DNA of 64,000 nt. Origin: Streptomyces sp. WP-1 (GTDB taxonomy: Bacteria > Actinomycetota > Actinomycetes > Streptomycetales > Streptomycetaceae). The notes under the pieces are model-generated. The model worked only from the letters and a program-made list of their open reading frames with translations. It made no database searches and was not told the DNA's origin. The position numbers and the translations under genes are program-made. The first letter of the stretch is position 1; each line of letters opens with the position of its first letter. The stretch lies in assembly GCF_030450125.1 (NCBI RefSeq), contig NZ_CP123923.1:124001-188000 (forward strand). The letters run 5' to 3'. Of the stretch, positions 15,261-24,392 are shown one piece after another.

Positions 15261-16679
15261 ATGGCAGGCATGGTCGAACAGCGCTCGATCGACGTGGTTC
15301 CCGACGCCGAACGGCACGGCACCGCGTTCAGCCAGTTCACGCTCTGGCTCGGCGCCAACCTTCAGATCACCGCGGTCGTGACCGGGGCGCTCGCCGTCGT
15401 CCTCGGCGGGGGCGCCCTCTGGTCGCTCATCGGCCTGCTGCTCGGGAATCTGCTCGGCGGTGCGGTCATGGCCCTGCACTCCGCCCAGGGGCCCCGGCTC
15501 GGGCTGCCGCAGATGATCTCCAGCAGGGCACAGTTCGGCGTCCGCGGCGCCGTCGTACCCCTGGCCCTGGTCATCATCATGTACATCGGCTTCTTCGCCA
15601 GCGGCAGCGTGCTGGCCGGTGAGGCCGTCGGCGACCTCACGCACCTCGGCGACACCACCGGCATCGTGATCTTCGCCCTGGTCACAGCGGTCACCACGGT
15701 CATCGGCTACCGGCTCATCCACACCCTGGGCCGAGTGGCCGGCATCGTGTGCGCGCTCGCCTTCGTCTACCTCGGGATCCGCCTGCTGGAGCGCGCCGAC
15801 CTGACCACCCTCCTGGCCGACCGCTCCTTCCACCTGCCGCTGTTCCTCCTCGCCGTCTCCCTCTCGGCGTCCTGGCAGCTGGCCTTCGGCCCGTACGTCG
15901 CCGACTACTCGCGCTATCTGCCCCGTGACACCTCTCCCCGCGCCACCTTCTGGTGGACCCTCGGCGGCTCGGCCCTGGGGTCCCAGTGGTCCATGACCTT
16001 CGGCGTCCTCGTGGCGGCGACGGCCGGCGGCGCCTTCCTCGACGACCAGGTCGGTTACGTCGTCGGTCTGGGCGGTGCCGGTCTGATCGCCTCCTTCCTG
16101 TACTTCGTCATCGCCCTCGGCAAGTTGACGGTCAACGTGCTCAACACCTACGGCGGTTTCATGTCGCTGGTGACCGGAATCGGCGGTTTCCGTCAGCAGC
16201 GCACGATCTCGCCGCGCGTCCGCGCCCTCTACATCGCCGGAATCATGGTCGCGGGCACCGCGATCGCCCTCGTGGGCAAGGACAGCTTCCTCACCTCCTT
16301 CAAGGACTTCCTGCTCTTCCTGCTCACGGCCTTCACCCCCTGGTCGGCGATCAACCTGGTGGACTACTACCTGATCGCCAAGGAGCGTTACGACCTGCCC
16401 GCGCTGAGCGACCCGCACGGCCGCTACGGCGCCTGGCGCGTCGGCGCCCTCGTCGTCTACGGCGTCGGACTTCTGGCCCAACTGCCGTTCCTGGCCACCA
16501 GCTTCTACACCGGTCCGCTGGTCGCTCCGCTCGGCGGTACGGACATCTCCTGGATCGTGGGACTGCTGGTCCCGGCCGTCCTCTACTGGCTCGTGGGCCG
16601 CCGGGACACCGGACACGTACCGGACCGGATGATCCTCTCCGCCGAGCCGGAGACGAGGGCCGAGGCCACCGTCCGCTGA
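15261..16679 (+). CDS. NCS1-family nucleobase:cation symporter (cytosine/purine permease type)
   Basis: 472 residues from the ATG at 15261, with AAGAGGA upstream; an in-frame ATG at 15270 is possible. About 12 helices are visible. The conserved TM1 region SQFTLWLGANLQITAVVTGA, the FGPYVADYSRYLPRD stretch and FTPWSAINLVDYYL are typical of CodB-like NCS1 carriers. These import nucleobases, allantoin, hydantoins or vitamins with Na+ or H+. It diverges from the biosynthetic operon and could supply a heterocyclic precursor, or it may be unrelated. Confidence 0.92.
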   Translation: MAGMVEQRSIDVVPDAERHGTAFSQFTLWLGANLQITAVVTGALAVVLGGGALWSLIGLLLGNLLGGAVMALHSAQGPRLGLPQMISSRAQFGVRGAVVPLALVIIMYIGFFASGSVLAGEAVGDLTHLGDTTGIVIFALVTAVTTVIGYRLIHTLGRVAGIVCALAFVYLGIRLLERADLTTLLADRSFHLPLFLLAVSLSASWQLAFGPYVADYSRYLPRDTSPRATFWWTLGGSALGSQWSMTFGVLVAATAGGAFLDDQVGYVVGLGGAGLIASFLYFVIALGKLTVNVLNTYGGFMSLVTGIGGFRQQRTISPRVRALYIAGIMVAGTAIALVGKDSFLTSFKDFLLFLLTAFTPWSAINLVDYYLIAKERYDLPALSDPHGRYGAWRVGALVVYGVGLLAQLPFLATSFYTGPLVAPLGGTDISWIVGLLVPAVLYWLVGRRDTGHVPDRMILSAEPETRAEATVR

Positions 16680-16911
16680 CGGCGGTGCGAGCCGGAACGG
16701 CAAGCTCGCCCACGTGGCCGGGGGGTGCGGTTTCGCTCGGCAGTTGTAGGGCCCGCGCGGGACGAGACGGCCGACAGGCCACGGGGTGGTCCGTCGAGCG
16801 GCTGCCGCCGGGATGTCGTACGGTGGTCGGCGTCGAGGTGAAGCGTCGGAACGCCTCGACGCCGGTTGCGGCTCCATGGCGCGTGGTTCTACGTGCATTG
16901 GAGCTTGCCCC

Positions 16912-17766
16912 ATGTCCCACTCCGACAGCCGGCCCACCCTCGTCATGGGCGCCCGCGGCAGCATCGGGGCGTACGTTCTCAGCGCTCTGCGTGAGCAGGG
17001 CCTGGCGGTGCGTGCCTCGGCCCGCACGCCGCAGCCGGGGCAATTCCCGGCGGGCACCGAGGTGTTCGCCGCGGACCTGGGCGACCCGGCCGGCCTGCGC
17101 ACCGCGTTCGCCGGTGTGCGCCAGGTCTTCCTCTACGCTCATCGCGGCGGTACGGACGGTGTGATCGCCGCCGCTCGGGCCGCCGGGGTGGAGAAGCTGG
17201 TGCTGCTGTCCTCGGGCAGCGTGATCCACTCGTCCTCGGTGGGCAACACCATCACCGAGGAGCACCGCGCGATCGAGAACGCCTTCGCGGCGGCGTCCGA
17301 TCTGACCGTGGTGCCGGTGCGGCCGCTCGTGCTGGCGGCCAACGCGCTCAACTGGGCGTGGCCGATCAAGGCCGGCAACGCCGTGGCCCTGTACAAGCCT
17401 GATGCCCTGACCGCTCCGGTCCACGAGCGCGACATCGCCGCGGTCGCCGTCGCTGCGCTGACGGGGAATACCTCGCCGTGGGTGAGTGGCCTGCTGACCG
17501 GCCCGGCGCGCCTGAGCCGGCGCGACCAGGTCGCGGTGATCGCGGCCGCCACAGGCAAGGACATCACCGTCACCGAGCTCTCCCGCCGCCAGGCTTCGGA
17601 CCGGTTCTCGCGGTTCATGCCCGCCGACCAGGCCGAGGCGGTGCTGCGGTTCCTCGACGACGCCGAGGCCGGCAACTCGCCCGCCACCGACACCGTCACG
17701 CGGGTCACGGGGCGCCCGGCGACCGGGTTCGACATCTGGGCGGCGGACCACGCCGCCGATTTCTGA
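16912..17766 (+). CDS. NmrA-like NAD(P)-binding reductase (atypical SDR)
   Basis: 284 residues from the ATG at 16912, chosen because the Rossmann motif follows at once: LVMGARGSIGAYVLSALREQG (GxxGxxG near residues 10-16). The length and later segments (AARAAGVEKLVLLSSGSV, HERDIAAVAVAALTG) fit the NmrA/SDR_a5 group, which includes quinone oxidoreductase QorB-like enzymes and redox-sensing proteins. It lacks the usual Tyr-x3-Lys catalytic pair of classical SDRs in an obvious place, so it may be a sensor or an atypical reductase. It stands alone and ends at a hairpin. Confidence 0.85.
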   Translation: MSHSDSRPTLVMGARGSIGAYVLSALREQGLAVRASARTPQPGQFPAGTEVFAADLGDPAGLRTAFAGVRQVFLYAHRGGTDGVIAAARAAGVEKLVLLSSGSVIHSSSVGNTITEEHRAIENAFAAASDLTVVPVRPLVLAANALNWAWPIKAGNAVALYKPDALTAPVHERDIAAVAVAALTGNTSPWVSGLLTGPARLSRRDQVAVIAAATGKDITVTELSRRQASDRFSRFMPADQAEAVLRFLDDAEAGNSPATDTVTRVTGRPATGFDIWAADHAADF

Positions 17767-17876
17767 CCCGCGCCCGGCTCCGGCCTCGGTCCGGGGCACG
17801 GGTCAAGCGACGGCTTCAGGTCGCCACGGGCGCCGCGCCCGAGACACCGCGCCTCAGGGACACCGGGCCTCGGGCG

Positions 17877-17913
17877 CGCTCCGGCCGGGCCGGTGGTCGG
17901 TCCGGCCGGAGCG
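17877..17913. terminator. Convergent hairpin terminator
   Basis: Perfect 12-bp arms (17877-17888 and 17902-17913) with a 13-nt loop, between the plus-strand reductase and the minus-strand RidA gene. Confidence 0.65.
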
Positions 17914-18028
17914 TGCTCACTCGTCGTCGGTGGGGTCGCAGGACCCTCGCGATCCGCCCGCACGCCGCGATCACGCCGGTCGACTGCGCCGAACTCCTGG
18001 GCTCGGAGGCGGGCCCAGGAGCGGTGGT

Positions 18029-18451
18029 CTACCGAGGAGCGTCGGGGTAGGCCGCGGTCGCGCGGATCTCCACGAGGAGTCCCGGGCTGGCGAGGCCGCT
18101 GACCCCGATGATCGTCCAGGTCGGGTAGGGCGCCTCGACGAGGCGCCGCTTGGCTTCGATGAAGCCGGGCAGATGGCGACGGATGTCGACGTGGTAGCTG
18201 GTGACGTCGACCAGGGCGGACAGGTCGAGGTTCTCCAGCCGGAGGATCTCCTCGATCTTCCGCAGGGCGATCCCGGTCTGCTCCTCGATGGTGTCCGGGA
18301 CGGTCCCGTCGGCGCGGCGGCCGATCGTTCCGGCGATGAACAGGAGACCGTGCGCGCGGACGGCGGCGGAGTAGCCGAAGTCCGCGAAGGCGCTGGTGGT
18401 CTCTCCGAAGACCGGGTTGTCCTCGGGGATCGCGATGGTGCGGACGGTCAT
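18029..18451 (-). CDS. RidA/YjgF-family protein
   Basis: 140 residues from the ATG at 18451, with GAGAAGGA upstream. The fold signature is seen in LLFIAGTIGRRADGTVPDTIEEQTGIALRKIEEIL and in VDVTSYHVDIRRHLPGF...YPTWTIIGVSGLASPGLLVEI. Classic RidA deaminases use an Arg in the segment that here reads SGLASPGLLVEI, so the imine deaminase residue appears absent and this may be a Rid subgroup member of other function. It follows the HD-domain gene by 64 bp, so the two are probably one operon. Confidence 0.9.
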   Translation of the reverse strand: MTVRTIAIPEDNPVFGETTSAFADFGYSAAVRAHGLLFIAGTIGRRADGTVPDTIEEQTGIALRKIEEILRLENLDLSALVDVTSYHVDIRRHLPGFIEAKRRLVEAPYPTWTIIGVSGLASPGLLVEIRATAAYPDAPR

Positions 18452-18515
18452 TGCCGTGTGTCCTTCTCTTTGCCGATGGGTTGGATGGGCCGTGGAGGTC
18501 GTCGAGCCGGTGGTG

Positions 18516-19190
18516 TCAGTCGCCCCAGCGGGACGAACGGCAGGCGTGCTCCAGCCGGGTCCGGCCGTAGGTCTCGCGTTCACGGAGCAGTTCGCCGGGG
18601 ACCGTGTGGCGGGGCGCGTTCCTCGGGTCTTTCGCGGCCTGCGCGACGATCGCGTCGGTGAGGGAACGGACCATGTCCAGCCGCGGATAGGCGGCGTGCA
18701 GTGCCTCGGCCTGCTCGTCGGTGACGACGTCGAGGTGGTCGGCGCCCCCGGGGCCACCGAAGTCGAGGGCCACGCCCTCACGCACGAGCGTGCACAGCGT
18801 GCCGCGGCGTTCCGCGATGCCCGGGGAGGTGTGCAGGGCGATGGCCTGCCAGACCTGGTCGGCGTCGGCCTCGGACACCGCGTGGTCGATGAGGAACGAG
18901 GCGGCCCGGTCGGCGCCTTCCACTTCGAACCGCTGGGTGTGCGGCCCGTCCGAGGCCACGCCGAGGTCGTGCATCGCGCACGCGGCGAACAACAGGTCGT
19001 CGTCGTAGTCGCGGTCGGCGGCGAGGCCCCGCCGGACGGCGAGCAGCCGGGCGAACAGGTAGCTGCGGATGCTGTGGTGGAAGACGGACGGCGTCTCCAC
19101 CGATCGGATGAGACCGATGACGGCGTCGGCAAGTGGCGTGCCGGGCAGCGTGGTCGGGTCGGCGGTCGCCTCGTGAGTAGGTCCGGTCAT
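18516..19190 (-). CDS. HD-domain hydrolase (cyanamide-hydratase-like)
   Basis: 224 residues. The HD metal-binding pattern is visible: HHSIRSYLFARLL (about 38-50), AACAMHDLGV (68-77) and HTSPGIAE near 120. The overall form resembles the Ddi2/cyanamide hydratase group of HD proteins, which hydrate small nitrile-like molecules. The neighbouring regulator carries a DJ-1/PfpI domain of the isonitrile hydratase type. The pairing with RidA and a GlxA-type regulator suggests detoxification of a small reactive nitrogen compound (inference). Confidence 0.84.
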   Translation of the reverse strand: MTGPTHEATADPTTLPGTPLADAVIGLIRSVETPSVFHHSIRSYLFARLLAVRRGLAADRDYDDDLLFAACAMHDLGVASDGPHTQRFEVEGADRAASFLIDHAVSEADADQVWQAIALHTSPGIAERRGTLCTLVREGVALDFGGPGGADHLDVVTDEQAEALHAAYPRLDMVRSLTDAIVAQAAKDPRNAPRHTVPGELLRERETYGRTRLEHACRSSRWGD

Positions 19191-19261
19191 GCCTTCAGCC
19201 TGGCCGCGACGGCTGTGACCTGGCGAGCGGCAAAATTTCCATGCTTCGTTAGGATCTTGCC

Positions 19262-20269
19262 ATGACAGTGCATCATGTCGCCGTACTGGCGCTGGACGGG
19301 GTCACCCCGCTCGACCTGGCGATCCCGACGCAGATCTTCACCGCCCGGCCGGAAACCACCTACGAGATGACCCTGTGCGCGCTGGACACGAAGGTGCGGA
19401 CCACCGCGGGTTTCGCCCTCGTCGCCGACGGGGGCCTGGAGCAGGTGCGCGCCGCCGACACCGTGATCGTGCCGGGATTCGAACCGATCACCGCGGTGCC
19501 GGACACCGTGCTCGACACGCTGGCCGAAGCCCGCGACCGGGGCAGGCGCGTGGTGTCGATCTGCACGGGCGCCTTCGCGCTGGCCGCGGCGGGCGTGCTG
19601 GACGGGCTGCACGCCACGACCCACTGGAAGCACATCGACGACTTCGAGCGGGACTTCCCGGCCGTCACGGTCGACCATGACGTGCTCTACGTCGACGAGG
19701 GCGACGTCCTCACCTCGGCCGGGGTGTGCTGCGGCATCGACCTGTGCCTGCACATCGTTCGCCGCGACCTCGGCGCGGAGGTGGCGAACGAGATCGCCCG
19801 CGGTCTGGTCGCCGCCCCGCACCGGGACGGTGGGCAGTCCCAGTACGTGCCGGCTCCCGTCGCGGTGGCCGGTGAGGCTTCGCTCTCCGGTACCCGCGGC
19901 TGGGCCCTGCACCGGCTCGGCGAGCCGCTCACGCTGCGCGTTCTCGCCCGGCACGCGGGCCTCTCGCAGCGCACCTTCATGCGCCGGTTCACCGAGGAGA
20001 CGGGCACGACCCCGTTGCAGTGGCTGCTCGGCGCCCGGCTCGGCAGGGCGCGGGAACTGCTGGAATCCACGGACCGGTCGGTGGACCAGGTGGCGCGGGA
20101 CTGCGGGCTGGGCACGGCGGCCAATCTGCGGCTGCACTTCCGGCGCGCGCTGGACACCACCCCCACCGCCTACCGCCGCGCCTTCACGCGCCTGGCCTCG
20201 CGGGGCCCGGCCGGTTCGCCGGATCCCATGGCGCGCCCCCGCACCGGTGCCGCCGCTGCCGCCCGCTGA
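19262..20269 (+). CDS. GlxA-family transcriptional regulator (DJ-1/PfpI + AraC HTH)
   Basis: 335 residues. The N-terminal half (about 1-185) is a DJ-1/PfpI domain with the nucleophile-elbow cysteine in VVSICTGAFALAAAG. The C-terminal part has two AraC helix-turn-helix motifs: LTLRVLARHAGLSQRTFMRRF and RSVDQVARDCGLGTAANLRLHF. It diverges from the HD/RidA pair across 71 bp and most likely controls it. Effectors of this family are mostly unknown small metabolites. Confidence 0.92.
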   Translation: MTVHHVAVLALDGVTPLDLAIPTQIFTARPETTYEMTLCALDTKVRTTAGFALVADGGLEQVRAADTVIVPGFEPITAVPDTVLDTLAEARDRGRRVVSICTGAFALAAAGVLDGLHATTHWKHIDDFERDFPAVTVDHDVLYVDEGDVLTSAGVCCGIDLCLHIVRRDLGAEVANEIARGLVAAPHRDGGQSQYVPAPVAVAGEASLSGTRGWALHRLGEPLTLRVLARHAGLSQRTFMRRFTEETGTTPLQWLLGARLGRARELLESTDRSVDQVARDCGLGTAANLRLHFRRALDTTPTAYRRAFTRLASRGPAGSPDPMARPRTGAAAAAR

Positions 20270-20361
20270 AGGAGCCCTTCCGGCCCGTCGGCGAGGGCGG
20301 CATGCCACAATCCCTACCGACTGGTAACTCCCAGGGTGTCGACGTCGAGGAAAGGTGCCCC

Positions 20362-20868
20362 ATGGCCCGCGTGTTCACGGTGAGCGACAGCATCCACATC
20401 GACGTATCGCCCGATGTGGCCTACCAGGCCATCTGCCGCCCCGGTGACATGGGCCGCTGGAGTCCGGAGAATCTCGGCACCACGGAGGGGACGGGGCACG
20501 CGCCGGCGGAGCTCGGCACCACGTTCGTCGGACGGAACAAGCGCGGCCGGTTCCGCTGGGTGACCCGGTGCACGGTCACGGCGGCCGAGCCGGGCCACCG
20601 CTTCGCCTTCCGTGTGCATGCCATCGGCATCGGCCGGCCGCGCCTGCGCGGCCCGATCGCCGGCTGGGAGTACCGCTTCGAGCCCGCCGACGGCGGTACG
20701 CGGGTCACCGAGACCTGGACGGACGACCGGCGCGCCTGGCCCGCCTTCGTGGCCGACACCTTCGACCGGATCGCCACCGGGGGACACACCTTCGCCGCCT
20801 TCCAGGCCCGCAACATCCGTGCGACGCTGCGCAACCTCAAGCGGGAGCTGGAGACCGGCGCGAACTGA
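20362..20868 (+). CDS. SRPBCC-fold (polyketide cyclase/dehydrase) protein
   Basis: 168 residues from an ATG 7 bases after GAGGAAAGG. The START-like pattern runs through: DSIHIDVSPDVAYQAICRPGDMGRWSPE at the N-terminus, RGRFRWVTRCTVTAAEPGHRFAFRV in the middle and GWEYRFEPADGGTRVTETW near the C-terminus. Members bind or transform hydrophobic ligands; the exact role is unknown. It follows the GlxA gene by 92 bp and ends before an imperfect hairpin around 20913-20960. Confidence 0.87.
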   Translation: MARVFTVSDSIHIDVSPDVAYQAICRPGDMGRWSPENLGTTEGTGHAPAELGTTFVGRNKRGRFRWVTRCTVTAAEPGHRFAFRVHAIGIGRPRLRGPIAGWEYRFEPADGGTRVTETWTDDRRAWPAFVADTFDRIATGGHTFAAFQARNIRATLRNLKRELETGAN

Positions 20869-20974
20869 CACCGGCCCGTGCGGGCATGTCGGCCACGACT
20901 CCCGTACCGGGCGGCTGCCGCCCCGGCGCGGTCCGCGCGGGGCCGGGCGCGACGGCAGCCGGGGCGGGGCGGGC

Positions 20975-22222
20975 TCAGGACGGCAGCGTCCAGGTCTGGT
21001 TGGCGGCGCCGGTGCAGGACCAGATCTGCAACCGGGTGCCGTTGGCCGAGCTCTGGCCGGTGGCGTCGAGGCACTTGCCGGACTGGGGGTTCACCAGCGA
21101 GCCGTCGCCGCCCTTCCGCCAGAGTTGTGAGCCGGTGCCGTTGCAGTCGTACAGCTGCACCTTCGTGCCGTTGGCGGTACCGGCCGACGTGACGTCCATG
21201 CACTTGCCCAGCGCCCGCAGCGTCCCGTCGGAGCCGGCGGTCCACGTCTGGGCGCCGGTGCCGTTGCAGTCGTAGAGCTGGACGGCCGTGCCGTTCGCCG
21301 TGCTCGCGGAGGCGACGTCCACGCACTTGCCGCCGATGCCCTTGATCGCGCCCGAACCGCCGCCGGGCGGCGGGGTGACCGGGCCGGACGCGCCGCCGAG
21401 CCAGCGCAGCCCCTGGAGCAGCAGCTTGTTCTGCTCGGCGCTGGCGAACGTGGACGACAGCGTCGTGTTCGTGGCGTAGTCCATGGCGTTGTGGCCGAAG
21501 TTGTTGTAGATCATCTTGTAGTTGCGGTTGGACCATACGATCGGGTAGTAGCCGCTGTACCACGACTGACCGGGGTCCGTGCCGACCGGGAAGGTCGACT
21601 GGTCCATCGACGCCAGGATGTCGATGTCCGGGTTCTGCCGCAGGTCGTGCTGCCAGCTGTACCACTCGCTGACCGACGAGGTGATGGTCGCGGGCAGGCC
21701 GGCCGTCGCCGGGTGGTCCGGGTCCTCGATCTTCAGCGTCTCGGAGGTCGGACCCCAGGTGTTGGACCGGAACGTGCCGGTGCCGAGAAAGGTCTCGTGG
21801 TACCAGGACCAGTCGCTGGGCGTCTGGTCGTTGTACGCCGACACATGGAAGCCCATCCAGGCGCCGCCGTTGTTCATGTACGTCTGGAACGCGCTGCGCT
21901 GGGCCGCGGTCTGCGGGTAGTTGTCCAGGAACATCACGACCTGGTAGTCCGCCAGGTTCGCCGCGTTCAGCTTGCTCCAGTCGTTGGTCGCGGTGTACGA
22001 GTAGCCGTTCGCCGCCGCCTGCTGCGGGAACCACGCGTTGGCCTCGTGGACGAAGCTGATGTGCGCGGCGTCGTAGGTCCCGTCGTAGAACGCCAGGATC
22101 TTGAACGGCGTGGCGCCGTGCGCCCGGTGGGCGGGGACCGCCAGGACGCCGAGCACGACGGCCAGCAGGGCGAACAGACGGAGCAGGGTGCGGGGAAGCC
22201 GGATGACGCTGGGTCTGGCCAT
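20975..22222 (-). CDS. Secreted ThuA-like domain protein with ricin-B lectin
   Basis: 415 residues with AAGGAAG before the ATG. A signal peptide (about 1-36, ending AHRAHGA) is followed by a ThuA-like, glutamine-amidotransferase-fold domain (37-265; VVMFLDNYPQ, GGAWMGFHVSA, SWYSGYYPIVWSNRNYKMIYNNFGHN). A proline/glycine linker leads to a ricin-B lectin domain (about 285-415) with three GKC.D...YDCNGTG-type repeats. ThuA domains are linked to sugar metabolism or hydrolysis. It lies directly downstream of the chitinase on the same strand and probably works with it on polysaccharides. Confidence 0.9.
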   Translation of the reverse strand: MARPSVIRLPRTLLRLFALLAVVLGVLAVPAHRAHGATPFKILAFYDGTYDAAHISFVHEANAWFPQQAAANGYSYTATNDWSKLNAANLADYQVVMFLDNYPQTAAQRSAFQTYMNNGGAWMGFHVSAYNDQTPSDWSWYHETFLGTGTFRSNTWGPTSETLKIEDPDHPATAGLPATITSSVSEWYSWQHDLRQNPDIDILASMDQSTFPVGTDPGQSWYSGYYPIVWSNRNYKMIYNNFGHNAMDYATNTTLSSTFASAEQNKLLLQGLRWLGGASGPVTPPPGGGSGAIKGIGGKCVDVASASTANGTAVQLYDCNGTGAQTWTAGSDGTLRALGKCMDVTSAGTANGTKVQLYDCNGTGSQLWRKGGDGSLVNPQSGKCLDATGQSSANGTRLQIWSCTGAANQTWTLPS

Positions 22223-22282
22223 GGGAACTTCCTTGCGTGGGGGGTGGTTTGAGCCGTGGGGGCGTCGCCGGTCCGGCGGGGG

Positions 22283-23683
22283 TCAGCCCAGCGTCCAGCT
22301 CTGGTTCGCGGTGCCGGTGCAGGTCCAGATCTGGAGTTGGTTTCCGTCGGCGGTGCTCCAGTCGGTGTCGTCCAGGCACTTGCCCGAGCCGGTGTTGACC
22401 AGGCTGCCGTTCGAACCGGCCGTCCACGCCTGGGCGTTGGTCCCGTTGCAGTCGTAGAGCTGGACCTTGGCGCCGTTGGCCGTGCCGGCGGCGGTGACGT
22501 CGAGGCACTTGCCCAGCGCGGTGAGGGTGTTGCCGCTGTGCGTCCACTGCTGTGCGTTGGTGCCGTTGCACGTGTACAGGGTGACCGGGGTGCCGTTGGC
22601 CGAGTCGGCCCCGGCGACGTCGACGCACTTGCCGCCGTAGCCGTGGATGGGCGCGGTGCCACCGGTCGGGGGCGGCGTGGTGCCGCCGCCGGTGATGGCC
22701 TTGAAGATGCCGGTGAACTGGTGGTCGCTCTGCGCGGTGCCGCTGGAGCCCTGGTTGTCCCGGCTGAGCGCCCAGAAGGTCAGCTCCTGGATGCCGTTGG
22801 TGGCCGCGAAGGACTCCAGTTCCTGGGCGTCCTGGACGGTGAAGACCTCGGCGCCGGTGTCGTTCACGCCGATCATCGGGCAGTTGCCCTCCATGGCCCA
22901 CAGCTGGGCGGAGGTCTTGGTGTTCCAGATCTGGCCGAGCTGGCCGTGCAGGCCGTCGGCGGCGCTGATCGCGGCCTGGCCCATGTCCATGGCCGGTCCG
23001 TAGTCCATGGTCATGATGTTGACCAGGTTGACGCTCAGATTGTGGCTCTTGGCGTTCTGCAGCAGGGCGACACCGTTGGACTCCAGGCCGTTCGGGCTGA
23101 CGGGCAGCGTGTAGTCCACGTCCAGCTTCCTGCCCTGGGCGGCGTACTGCTGCTGGAGGTTGGCGAGCGCCTGGTTGCGCCGGTCGTTGGCGGCGGTGTT
23201 GTCCAGGGTGCCGCCCTCGATGTCCAGGTCGACGCGGGTCAGACCGAACTGGTCGATGACCTTCTTGTACTGGGCCTGCATGGCCGCGACCGTGCCGCAC
23301 GAGGTGAGTTCGGAGCCGCTCGCACCGCCGAAGGAGGCGATGACGTCGCCGCCCTTCGCGCGCAGGCTGTCGATGGCGTTGTTCCAGCCGGAGTCGGTGA
23401 CCGGGGTGTCACCGTTGATCGTGGCGTTGCAGGTGCCCTGGCTGATGATGAAGGCGAGCGTGTAGTACTTGTTCCCGGTCGCGTTGTACGCGTTCATCAG
23501 CGACGACGGGTCGTTCCACATCTCCGCGTACGGGGCGGCGTAGTGGGCCGGGAAGCCGGGGCCGGGGCCGGGGCCGGGGCCGGCGGCGGCCGAGGCCGTT
23601 CCGGCGGTGGCGAGGAGGCCGCCGGCGACCAGCGGAAGGACGCAGATCGAGGCGGCCAACCATCTTCTGAGGGCTCGTATCAC
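22283..23683 (-). CDS. Secreted GH18 chitinase with ricin-B lectin
   Basis: 466 residues from a GTG at 23683 placed 7 bases after AGGAGG; a longer frame starts at 23701 but has no ribosome site. A signal peptide ends near TASAAA. A short Gly-Pro linker follows (GPGPGPGPG, from a GGGGCC-type simple repeat), then the GH18 barrel. The active-site strand reads TRVDLDIEGG, with Glu156 as the acid/base and Asp152/Asp154 before it; the first Asp of the usual DxxDxDxE is Gly/Leu here. A ricin-B lectin domain (about 345-466) with three QxW repeats follows. No DasR-type operator was seen upstream. Confidence 0.9.
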   Translation of the reverse strand: MIRALRRWLAASICVLPLVAGGLLATAGTASAAAGPGPGPGPGFPAHYAAPYAEMWNDPSSLMNAYNATGNKYYTLAFIISQGTCNATINGDTPVTDSGWNNAIDSLRAKGGDVIASFGGASGSELTSCGTVAAMQAQYKKVIDQFGLTRVDLDIEGGTLDNTAANDRRNQALANLQQQYAAQGRKLDVDYTLPVSPNGLESNGVALLQNAKSHNLSVNLVNIMTMDYGPAMDMGQAAISAADGLHGQLGQIWNTKTSAQLWAMEGNCPMIGVNDTGAEVFTVQDAQELESFAATNGIQELTFWALSRDNQGSSGTAQSDHQFTGIFKAITGGGTTPPPTGGTAPIHGYGGKCVDVAGADSANGTPVTLYTCNGTNAQQWTHSGNTLTALGKCLDVTAAGTANGAKVQLYDCNGTNAQAWTAGSNGSLVNTGSGKCLDDTDWSTADGNQLQIWTCTGTANQSWTLG

Positions 23684-23734
23684 GGGGGTTCCTCCTGGCA
23701 CGGCTGGTGTGGGGGTGTCCCGCGCTCGGGGCGG

Positions 23735-24010
23735 CTACGGGCAGTTCGTCAGGTACGCCACGTTGTTGCCCGGGGTGACGGCCGCGCCGGTGACATCGAG
23801 GCACTTGCCGTTGCCCAGGCTGGTGAGGGCACCCGCGGTCGCGGCGCGGGCCGGCCCGGAGTCGACGGCCACCAGGGCGCCGGCCACGGCCAGGGAGGCT
23901 GCCAGCACGATGGCCAGGGGCGCGCGCGACCGGCGGCGGTGGCGGTCGCGGTGGCGGTGGCGGTCGCGGTCGCGGTCGCGGTGGCGGTGGCGGCGGGACG
24001 AAAGAGGCAC
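23735..24010 (-). CDS. Short secreted ricin-B lectin fragment with an Arg/His/Asp-rich N-region
   Basis: 91 residues from a GTG at 24010 with GGAAGGG upstream. A hydrophilic N-region made of RH and RD dipeptides (about 6-27) comes from a CG-rich hexamer repeat (23932-23994). A hydrophobic signal segment (APLAIVLAASLAVAGALVA) follows. After cleavage near ARA only one lectin half-repeat remains (GNGKCLDVTGAAVTPGNNVAY) before a stop. A full lectin domain needs about 125 residues, so this is either a truncated gene or a very small lectin-like peptide. It lies 51 bp upstream of the chitinase. Confidence 0.5.
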   Translation of the reverse strand: MPLSSRRHRHRDRDRDRHRHRDRHRRRSRAPLAIVLAASLAVAGALVAVDSGPARAATAGALTSLGNGKCLDVTGAAVTPGNNVAYLTNCP

Positions 24011-24392
24011 GGGGCGAGTCCCTTCCGGGGTGAAATGCCTTGCCGGACAAGCCAGATGCCGTGCTCGTCTTACCGCTTTTTACAAGCCGTGAAATTAGGG
24101 CCGTCCGGCGATCCCGTCAACCCCCGTGACGCGGCGAGAGCGCGGCTCCTTCCGTCCCGGCCGGTCAGCGGCTGGGCCCTGCGCGCGAGCAGGCTCCGCA
24201 CCGGCCCGGTAGCCGATGGGTGGCCCTGTTACGCAGCCTTGACGGTATTGGTATGCGCCAATACCCTCTGCCTCGCCCAGAACTCCACACGGTTCAACAC
24301 CGCTGCTTCGCAGCAGAGTTGACGATGCATCCGCCGGTCGGGGGCGGGATATCGAACAGACCCGATCATCTCCTTCTTCGGAGGCCAGACCT
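24011..24392. other. Divergent promoter region of the lectin fragment and the GH16 gene
   Basis: 382 bp without a supported gene. It contains the inverted repeat at 24244-24265 described separately. No other features were recognised. Confidence 0.5.
24244..24265. promoter_or_regulatory. 22-bp inverted repeat upstream of the GH16 gene (putative operator)
   Basis: GGTATTGG (24244-24251) and CCAATACC (24258-24265) are perfect 8-bp arms around six bases, about 130 bp upstream of the GH16 ATG. The AT-rich arms stand out from the GC-rich surroundings. An operator role is inferred. Confidence 0.5.

Noticed and set aside
23932..23994. CRISPR-like repeat
   Set aside because: A continuous CG-rich hexamer repeat without spacers, inside a coding frame.
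22256..24322. 688-residue plus-strand frame opposite the chitinase
   Set aside because: GC-bias shadow; contains a run of Val/Ala dipeptides from the CG hexamer repeat.
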